Assembly (NCBI GenBank): GCA_002825465.1
Contig: PJER01000092.1
Location: forward strand, 1-8,236
Length of the DNA stretch: 8,236 bases
DNA from: Candidatus Thorarchaeota archaeon MP8T_1
GTDB lineage: Archaea > Asgardarchaeota > Thorarchaeia > Thorarchaeales > Thorarchaeaceae
Reading direction: 5' to 3'
The position numbers were made by a program, and so were the translations under genes. Below are positions 1-3,902 of the stretch, piece after piece. Each line of letters begins with the position of its first letter. Within the stretch, counting starts at the first letter, position 1. The notes under the pieces are model-generated. The model searched no databases, was not told the DNA's origin, and worked only from the letters and a program-made list of their open reading frames with translations.

Positions 1-291
1 TCCCATCGAGTCAAAAAAGGAGCTAACGTGGATGAACTTTGCCCAGTTTTTGGGATTTGTTGGTCCGTATTTAGCTAGAAACTCTTCATAGTCGCTCCAG
101 TTCCACTCCCCAACCACTTCTTCAATGTCTTCAAGGAACTCTTGGTCGGCCTGTTTGTGAAAATCCAAGAATATGGAGGCTCGTCTTGACTTTGCTAAAT
201 TTCTAATAGAAAGCACACTCATGATCACTCCAATCACGACGCTGATTGCTGCTATTATTATCGAAACAGTCTGTACATCTAACTCCTGCAT
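1..291 (-). CDS. DUF4760-like membrane-anchored protein, N-terminal part (runs off the left edge)
   Basis: This minus-strand frame stays open to base 1 and gives 97 residues. Residues about 8-28 are a strongly hydrophobic single membrane segment (VSIIIAAISVVIGVIMSVLS), followed by a basic stretch (RNLAKSRR), so the rest is probably cytoplasmic. The soluble part is acidic, with the pattern FLDFHKQ...EFLEDIEEVV...WNWSDYEEFLAKYG...FDSMG. This resembles DUF4760-type small membrane proteins, whose function is unknown to me; the family assignment is from memory of the pattern. I chose the ATG at 291 because GGAG lies 8 nt upstream (303-300) and a TATA box lies at 347-338. The in-frame ATG at 324 would fall at or before the expected transcription start and has no Shine-Dalgarno site. 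It is the third gene behind the tRNA-Ser, and a tRNA 3'-end copy lies upstream at 397-417. Confidence 0.7.
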   Translation of the reverse strand, partial: MQELDVQTVSIIIAAISVVIGVIMSVLSIRNLAKSRRASIFLDFHKQADQEFLEDIEEVVGEWNWSDYEEFLAKYGPTNPKNWAKFIHVSSFFDSMG

Positions 292-337
292 GAATACCGC
301 TCCGAATCTATTGTTTAATTTCATAGGAAGATTATCC

Positions 338-347
338 CATATAAAAG
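338..347 (-). promoter_or_regulatory. TATA box of the DUF4760-like gene
   Basis: On the minus strand the sequence reads CTTTTATATG, a good archaeal TATA box. A start site about 25 nt downstream would fall near 318 and leave a leader of roughly 27 nt before the ATG at 291. It lies between the tRNA-end repeat (397-417) and the gene, so this putative cassette carries its own promoter. Confidence 0.55.
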
Positions 348-396
348 ACCTATCCAATTTTTCTGCCGCTTGCGACATTCTAGAGCAATTAGAAAA

Positions 397-417
397 TGGT
401 GCCGAGGATGAGATTTG
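397..417 (-). repeat. Copy of tRNA-Ser 3' end (att-like repeat R3)
   Basis: On the minus strand this 21-nt stretch matches the 3' end of the tRNA-Ser gene (2351-2331) at 20 of 21 positions, from the T loop through the T-stem 3' strand, the acceptor 3' strand, the discriminator and CCA. The single difference is the discriminator base, A instead of G. No other tRNA body is present. Similarity ends abruptly at the T loop, as at attachment sites left by tRNA-targeting integrases. It lies between the CPBP gene and the DUF4760-like gene. A six-base GCCGAG at 435-430 could pair with its CTCGGC. Confidence 0.85.
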
Positions 418-435
418 GTTGATTTTGTACTCGGC
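401..435 (-). other. Inverted repeat / mini acceptor-like hairpin around repeat R3
   Basis: On the minus strand GCCGAG (435-430) is followed 23 nt later by CTCGGC (406-401), which can form a 6-bp stem. GCCGAG followed by TA is also how the intact tRNA-Ser begins apart from one G (GCCGAGGTA). This could be a tRNA remnant with its middle deleted, or a fold used in recombination. The repeat at 1455-1475 has no matching upstream arm, so the hairpin may be chance. Confidence 0.4.
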
Positions 436-533
436 AACATTAGGATAGTCCAAAAATCAGCTTGCTAACGTCCATTTCAATTCATGTGTACTCTGTGCTC
501 ATTCGATTTATCTATTGGCACAAGAACAATTTC

Positions 534-1367
534 CTATTGAAGGTCTATTGTATCTTGGTGCACGTAATCGGTTTGGTTTCTTCTTTTCCAGAGCCATTGA
601 ATGAGCACAGCTCCAAAAACTGCCAGAGAAACAAAGAATAACTGAAACCTTAGTGTTACTCCAAAATCTAGTGATACTGCTGTTGTAAGAAATCCTGTGG
701 CATCAAAGAGGCCGTGGATAAATGATGGAATCAGTAAATTCCCGTTGGATAGGTAATACGTTGCAGCCATTGCCATACCGAACGCGACGAGCTGGGTAAA
801 CATGATTATTGATACTAATCCATACTCAAGCGTGTAGTACAGATGAGCCGCTGCAAACAGTATAGACGTCAGAAAGGCCAATGATATCCAGCGACGATCT
901 CCAACGATATTGAGCAATCCACCAAAGATGAAACCCCTGAAGATGAATTCCTCGGCAGGACCAACGACAAGAAATGAAACCCAGACCATGACCCAGGCAT
1001 TTTCAGGTGTTGTGTTCAGTACTGGATTCGGATTGTTCAAGATGTTCAACGCAGTGGGGTCAAATATGATGATTAGAAGTATGATGACGAAAGTTATGAT
1101 GTAACTCAGTCCAGTAAAGCCACCGTAGGATGCAAATCCATATTTCACTGCGGCAGACATTCGATTGAAGAACCGATGAAGAGTGTACCGACCCCAGTAA
1201 CTGCCAATGATGACTATTGGAATACCGTACACAAAGAGCAGACTAAAGACTAGACTCTCACTCGGTAGCAAGTATTGAGAATATGCTGTTGCGTAGATAA
1301 CGAGCAAACCCAGGAGATACTTACCATTTGAAAGGCGCGATGATGCCTTTTCGTATGTTTCATTCAT
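534..1367 (-). CDS. CPBP-family intramembrane metalloprotease-like protein (CAAX protease/Abi type)
   Basis: This is a 277-residue polytopic membrane protein with about seven or eight hydrophobic segments, a usual size for CPBP proteins (PF02517). All three family motifs are present: EEFIFR (E139, E140, R144), FAAAH (F171, H175) and SFIHGLFD (H218, D222). In the family the Glu and His residues coordinate the catalytic metal, so the protein looks active. The substrate cannot be read from sequence. Family roles include prenyl-protein (CAAX) processing and immunity-type functions. The ATG at 1367 has a GAGGGA Shine-Dalgarno-like site just upstream, and a TATA-like CTTATAGTTT lies at 1449-1440. 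The gene is flanked by tRNA 3'-end copies at 1455-1475 and 397-417, which suggests that it arrived as a discrete cassette. Confidence 0.88.
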   Translation of the reverse strand: MNETYEKASSRLSNGKYLLGLLVIYATAYSQYLLPSESLVFSLLFVYGIPIVIIGSYWGRYTLHRFFNRMSAAVKYGFASYGGFTGLSYIITFVIILLIIIFDPTALNILNNPNPVLNTTPENAWVMVWVSFLVVGPAEEFIFRGFIFGGLLNIVGDRRWISLAFLTSILFAAAHLYYTLEYGLVSIIMFTQLVAFGMAMAATYYLSNGNLLIPSFIHGLFDATGFLTTAVSLDFGVTLRFQLFFVSLAVFGAVLIQWLWKRRNQTDYVHQDTIDLQ

Positions 1368-1439
1368 CTCTTAATCCCTCAATAGAACCCGCTTTACCTA
1401 TTTACGACTTGTTTTATGTGACAGGTTCTCCTATTTTCC

Positions 1440-1449
1440 AAACTATAAG
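1440..1449 (-). promoter_or_regulatory. Putative TATA box of the CPBP gene
   Basis: On the minus strand the sequence reads CTTATAGTTT, starting 5 nt beyond the CCA end of repeat R2. A start site about 25 nt downstream leaves a leader of about 50 nt before the ATG at 1367. It is a weaker match than the other TATA boxes here. Confidence 0.35.
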
Positions 1450-1454
1450 AAGAG

Positions 1455-1475
1455 TGGCGTCGAGGACGAGATTTC
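1455..1475 (-). repeat. Copy of tRNA-Ser 3' end (att-like repeat R2)
   Basis: On the minus strand this matches the 3' end of the tRNA-Ser gene at 18 of 21 positions, including the discriminator G and CCA. The differences are at 1460, 1467 and 1475. It begins 6 nt after the stop codon of the nitroreductase gene (TAA at 1484-1482) and precedes the CPBP promoter, so it separates the two genes cleanly. It is more diverged than the copy at 397-417. The changes at 1460 and 1467 would break an acceptor pair and a T-stem pair if the sequence were still under tRNA selection. Confidence 0.75.
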
Positions 1476-1481
1476 AACAAT

Positions 1482-2258
1482 TTACTTGATTGCATATCTA
1501 GCAATTTTTGGATGTTCAAGAAACTCCCATCTACCCTTGAACCCATTCACAAGTGCACCTAGCTCTAGATGCAACATTGCAATACCACAATCCAGTCTTC
1601 TTGAAACTCCAAATCCTTCTCTCTTGCTATTAGTTGATATCGTAATTGAATCTTCATTAATTTCAAATCGCCATGGTTGCCTGTTTCCTGCAGATGGAGC
1701 AATTCTGATCGCTTCCAATATAGAATCAGGCCAATTTGTGTTCTTCTGCTCGGAAATAATCAATTCATCGATGTCTTTACGCCTATATTTCTTTGAAGAA
1801 GTACCCACTCTATCTTCTTTTTCTTTAGAATATCCAATTGGAGTGATTGCTAAAATCTTCTCATTATCTTTGAGATCAATCTGATTCATGACTGATTCTC
1901 TCTTGAAAAATCCCCCAACCCAACATGTGTTTAGACCTTGAGATGTGGCTTCTAAAATGACACCCTCTCCAACGTACCCTGTATTAGCTTGGACATTGGG
2001 TGAGTCCATATCACCAAGGAATGCAATATAGTATGGAGCTTCAGTGACCTTGAAGAAGTACTGACCAACTGCTCCTTTGAATACGTCATTTGCAGGCTCT
2101 CGAACGAGAACAGATCTCACACCTGGATATGGATTAAACTCCGCACATACATTCTCTAACTTCTCGGTGACATTCTTTTCAGGCACCTCACCTGAATACT
2201 TTCGTTGCGAATGGCGAAGGAATATTGCATTGTACCATGATTCGACAGGAATTTCCAT
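1482..2258 (-). CDS. Nitroreductase-family flavoprotein (TM1586-like, tandem half-domains)
   Basis: This 258-residue soluble protein belongs to the nitroreductase superfamily, FMN-dependent NAD(P)H oxidoreductases that normally act as dimers. The N-terminal half has the FMN-phosphate-binding pattern RHSQRKYSG (R15, S17, R19) and the segment GYVGEGVILEATSQGLNTCW (94-113). The C-terminal half opens with RIAPSAGNRQPWRFE (185-199) and continues with LDCGIAMLHLELGA (222-235). This order matches the TM1586-like putative nitroreductases (PF14512) better than classical NfsA/NfsB enzymes. The substrate is unknown. The ATG at 2258 has a GGGGT Shine-Dalgarno-like site about 6 nt upstream. The gene lies between the tRNA-Ser 3' end and repeat R2 and has no obvious strong TATA box, so it could depend on transcription through the tRNA. 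Confidence 0.85.
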   Translation of the reverse strand: MEIPVESWYNAIFLRHSQRKYSGEVPEKNVTEKLENVCAEFNPYPGVRSVLVREPANDVFKGAVGQYFFKVTEAPYYIAFLGDMDSPNVQANTGYVGEGVILEATSQGLNTCWVGGFFKRESVMNQIDLKDNEKILAITPIGYSKEKEDRVGTSSKKYRRKDIDELIISEQKNTNWPDSILEAIRIAPSAGNRQPWRFEINEDSITISTNSKREGFGVSRRLDCGIAMLHLELGALVNGFKGRWEFLEHPKIARYAIK

Positions 2259-2320
2259 AGATTTACCCCAATTATCTTTGAATATGACAGTGAATACAGA
2301 TTAGTATCTACCATACCGGC

Positions 2321-2325
2321 AAAAA
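2321..2325 (-). terminator. Oligo-T terminator after tRNA-Ser
   Basis: A run of five T on the minus strand starts 5 nt after the encoded CCA of the tRNA. T runs commonly terminate archaeal tRNA transcription. A run this short may be leaky, which matters if the downstream genes rely on read-through. Confidence 0.4.
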
Positions 2326-2330
2326 TGAGA

Positions 2331-2351
2331 TGGCGCCGAGGATGAGATTTG
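2331..2351 (-). repeat. Parent copy of the tRNA-end direct repeat (R1)
   Basis: This is the 3' end of tRNA-Ser, reading CAAATCTCATCCTCGGC and then GCCA on the minus strand. It is the intact member of the three-copy direct repeat, with copies at 1455-1475 and 397-417. The spacings are 876 nt and 1058 nt, each holding one gene. The outer edge of the repeat coincides with the 3' splice region of the tRNA intron. Confidence 0.85.
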
Positions 2352-2377
2352 TTCCAATCCACAAAATGTGGAATAGC
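2349..2377 (-). other. 29-nt tRNA intron in the T loop (canonical position 58/59)
   Basis: A bulge-helix-bulge can be drawn on the minus strand. GTTC of the 5' exon (last C at 2380) pairs with GAAC near the intron end (2354-2351). The 3-nt bulges are AAG on the 5' side and AAA on the 3' side. Inside the intron TCCACA pairs with TGTGGA around a TTT loop. Cutting after the second base of each bulge removes 29 nt and rejoins TTCAA with AT, which gives the standard T loop. This is the substrate type of the archaeal tRNA splicing endonuclease. Because of local AAA redundancy the exact ends could shift by 1-3 nt without changing the mature tRNA, but the bulge geometry favours these. Confidence 0.8.
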
Positions 2378-2470
2378 TTGAACTCATGCTTCCGAAGAAA
2401 CCGGTTTTCAAGACCGGCGCCGTAATCCGGGCTTGGCTACCTCGGCTTGCCATTGTCACCGTTGGAAATG

Positions 2471-2480
2471 CCTTTTAAGC
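2471..2480. promoter_or_regulatory. Shared divergent TATA element for tRNA-Ser (-) and archease (+)
   Basis: The element reads CCTTTTAAGC on the plus strand and GCTTAAAAGG on the minus strand, so it is nearly symmetric. Its centre is about 29 nt from the tRNA 5' end (2446), a proper distance for tRNA transcription. On the plus strand a start about 26 nt downstream would fall near 2501, giving a leader of about 12 nt to the archease start. Purine-rich stretches that could act as BRE lie on both sides. No second convincing TATA box is present between the two genes. Confidence 0.55.
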
Positions 2481-2513
2481 TTCTTGTCGTGGGTGCCATT
2501 GGAGAATTAGCAA

Positions 2514-2945
2514 TTGGAAAGAGGATTCAGATTCCACGAACATACCGCTGATATTACTATCGAGTGCTGGGCGCCGACCATGGCCAAGGCATTTGAAGAG
2601 GCCGCAAAAGCGACATTCGAAGTCATCCTCGATACAAACTCAGTCACTCCATTGGAATCTGTTGACATATCTGTACGAGGTATCGATCTTCAGGAGCTTC
2701 TTGTAGAATGGATTGGAACTCTCATCTCTCTCATTGATACTAAACATCAGTTCTACTCCAAGTTTGAAATAACTGATATATCTAAGAAGGCAGATGAGTT
2801 TATTCTAATAGGTAGAGCATTTGGGGAAAAGATTGACTTTGAACGGCACATCGCACGAACTGAAGTCAAGGCAATGACTTATGCTGACATGAAAATCCTT
2901 GAAGATGCAGATCGGATTACGCTCTGGTTTACTTTGGATTTGTAG
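2514..2945 (+). CDS. Archease, cofactor of the RtcB tRNA-splicing ligase
   Basis: This 143-residue protein has the family's full length (about 140) and hallmark segments: FHEHTADITIECW near the N-terminus (H8, E9, H10, D13), GIDLQELLVEWIGTLI in the middle, TEVKAMTYADM late, and an acidic C-terminus ending TLDL. In archaea and eukaryotes archease accelerates guanylylation and turnover of the RtcB 3'-phosphate RNA ligase, which joins tRNA exons after intron removal. Archaeal archeases have also been linked to tRNA m5C methyltransferases. The start is TTG (2514-2516), with GGAG at 2501-2504. An upstream in-frame GTG at 2493 is cut off by a stop, and the protein aligns with relatives from this residue. 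A SPOUT methyltransferase gene begins 12 nt after the stop, so the two are probably cotranscribed. The divergent neighbour is an intron-containing tRNA. Confidence 0.92.
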   Translation: MERGFRFHEHTADITIECWAPTMAKAFEEAAKATFEVILDTNSVTPLESVDISVRGIDLQELLVEWIGTLISLIDTKHQFYSKFEITDISKKADEFILIGRAFGEKIDFERHIARTEVKAMTYADMKILEDADRITLWFTLDL

Positions 2946-2957
2946 GAGATCTTTACT

Positions 2958-3815
2958 ATGGTTCTCAAAGTAGCACTTCCTGACACCTCACTGATTGACT
3001 GTACTGACCTTCGACAGAAGACAGTAAAGGTTGGTCAAATCGCACGCGTACTTGCTGTCTTTCGGGTATGTGAAGTGCTTGTCTATAACACAGGAAAGCT
3101 TCGTCCATCACAAAAAAGGGATGCTGATTTTCTTGTGAAGATTCTGCGGTTCATGGACACTCCGCAGTATCTCAGACGTAGAGTATTTCCACAATCACCA
3201 TCTCTCCAATATGCGGGACTTCTGCCCCCTTTACGAACCCGTAGCCATCCTCTCCAATCAGCAATATCAGAGTTGACTGTTGGAACGGTGAGGTGGGGAA
3301 TCCAAGTCCGCCCTGGGAAAGTCGACCTAGGCTTCGATAATCTCATTGATTTTCCTACCACATTGAGTGAACGTGACCCGACCCTATTCAAAGTAGAAGC
3401 TACGGTCCCGCATCTATCCTTGTCTGTAATCAACCGATCAGAGGTTCCAGTTTATTGGGGATTTGAAGCTAGTCGGATTAATGACCTACTTGAGCTCCTA
3501 AAGAGCTCTAGAGCAATGACACGAATTGGTTTTTCAAGAAAAGCACCACCTTTCCAAAAGTTGGAAGATGACTTGAAGTCCACAGTGTCCAACACAGGTT
3601 CAGTGTTAGCTGTGTTTGGGGGCCCTGATAGAGGTATCTTAGAGCTCTGTGACCAACAGAGAGAGGAGATCAAGAGCCACATTGACTTTTGGGCAAATAC
3701 AATTGATGACCAAGGGTCTGAAACAGTGAGGCTTGAAGAAGCCCTGACAGTCAGTCTAGGTCTCATAAACAGCTCAGTGGGAAAGATGATAACGAAACCT
3801 GGTTTCTACGAATAG
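2958..3815 (+). CDS. SPOUT-superfamily RNA methyltransferase (DUF171/MTH1-like, putative uridine N3-methyltransferase)
   Basis: This 285-residue protein is the archaeal SPOUT methyltransferase usually found just before rpl3. The N-terminal half-knot (VKVGQIARVLAVFRVCEVLVYN) is followed by an inserted OB-like section around residues 85-165 (VRWGIQVRPGKVDLGFDNL). The C-terminal trefoil knot carries the SAM-binding loops GSVLAVFGGPDRG (214-226) and NTIDDQGSETVRLEEAL (247-263). The family includes MTH1 of Methanothermobacter and human SPOUT1/C9orf114; its rRNA or other RNA target here is unknown. GGAGAT at 2945-2950 overlaps the last base of the archease stop and gives spacing suited to the ATG at 2958. 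The usual next gene is rpl3, but here a glycyl radical enzyme intervenes. Confidence 0.88.
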   Translation: MVLKVALPDTSLIDCTDLRQKTVKVGQIARVLAVFRVCEVLVYNTGKLRPSQKRDADFLVKILRFMDTPQYLRRRVFPQSPSLQYAGLLPPLRTRSHPLQSAISELTVGTVRWGIQVRPGKVDLGFDNLIDFPTTLSERDPTLFKVEATVPHLSLSVINRSEVPVYWGFEASRINDLLELLKSSRAMTRIGFSRKAPPFQKLEDDLKSTVSNTGSVLAVFGGPDRGILELCDQQREEIKSHIDFWANTIDDQGSETVRLEEALTVSLGLINSSVGKMITKPGFYE

Positions 3816-3821
3816 TCAGTC

Positions 3822-3829
3822 CTTATACG
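3822..3829 (+). promoter_or_regulatory. Putative TATA box upstream of the glycyl radical enzyme
   Basis: CTTATACG begins 7 nt after the SPOUT stop codon. Transcription would begin near 3850, after the first possible ATG (3846), which supports the downstream start at 3903. The match to the archaeal consensus is only moderate. Confidence 0.35.
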
Positions 3830-3902
3830 TGACCTTTTTAGACAAATGAATCGGTATCTATCAAACTCAATACACATAATGAGTGTCGGTGAGAGTTCCA
3901 CT

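Larger units (their letters stand above)
2331..2446 (-). tRNA. tRNA-Ser (anticodon UGA), intron-containing, CCA encoded
   Basis: The minus strand folds as a class II tRNA. The acceptor strands are GCCGAGG (2446-2440) and CCTCGGC (2341-2335), followed by discriminator G and an encoded CCA. T8 and A9 are followed by a 3-bp D stem GCC/GGC with GG in the D loop. The anticodon arm is CCGGT-CTTGAAA-ACCGG, giving anticodon TGA, which reads UCA serine codons. A long variable region (TTTCTTCGGAAGC) fits serine, as does G73. The T stem is ATGAG/CTCAT. Its loop is 36 nt instead of 7; removing 29 nt (2377-2349) restores a canonical TTCAAAT loop. The mature tRNA would be 87 nt including CCA. Exons are 2446-2378 and 2348-2331. 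The anticodon was read from the loop by eye and is consistent with all the serine features. Confidence 0.92.

Noticed and set aside
173..448. Open frame of 91 codons on the plus strand.
   Set aside because: It overlaps the better-supported DUF4760-like gene, its TATA box and the tRNA-end repeat on the other strand, and has no recognisable family or convincing Shine-Dalgarno site.
534..1367. Calling the CPBP gene a phage-defence (abortive infection) gene.
   Set aside because: The historical Abi name and the accessory location are not enough; motifs only support a CPBP-type membrane metalloprotease.
397..2351. CRISPR array, because of a 21-nt repeat with three copies.
   Set aside because: Spacers are about 0.9 and 1.0 kb and contain full genes, and the repeat is a tRNA 3' end.
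2156..2362. Minus-strand 68-codon frame spanning part of the tRNA and the start of the nitroreductase gene.
   Set aside because: It runs through the tRNA 3' exon and intron and overlaps the nitroreductase in another frame; no protein similarity is evident.
2331..2446. A selenocysteine-type tRNA on the plus strand: the loop TTTCAAG would show a UCA anticodon.
   Set aside because: The plus-strand reading lacks a T loop, correct conserved positions and a sensible D arm. The minus strand gives a complete tRNA-Ser(UGA) with encoded CCA, so the UCA is just its reverse complement.
3846..3902. Upstream in-frame ATG codons (3846, 3879) as the start of the glycyl radical enzyme.
   Set aside because: The extra 8-19 residues lack similarity to the family, 3846 coincides with the expected transcription start, and the Shine-Dalgarno-like GGTGAG favours 3903.
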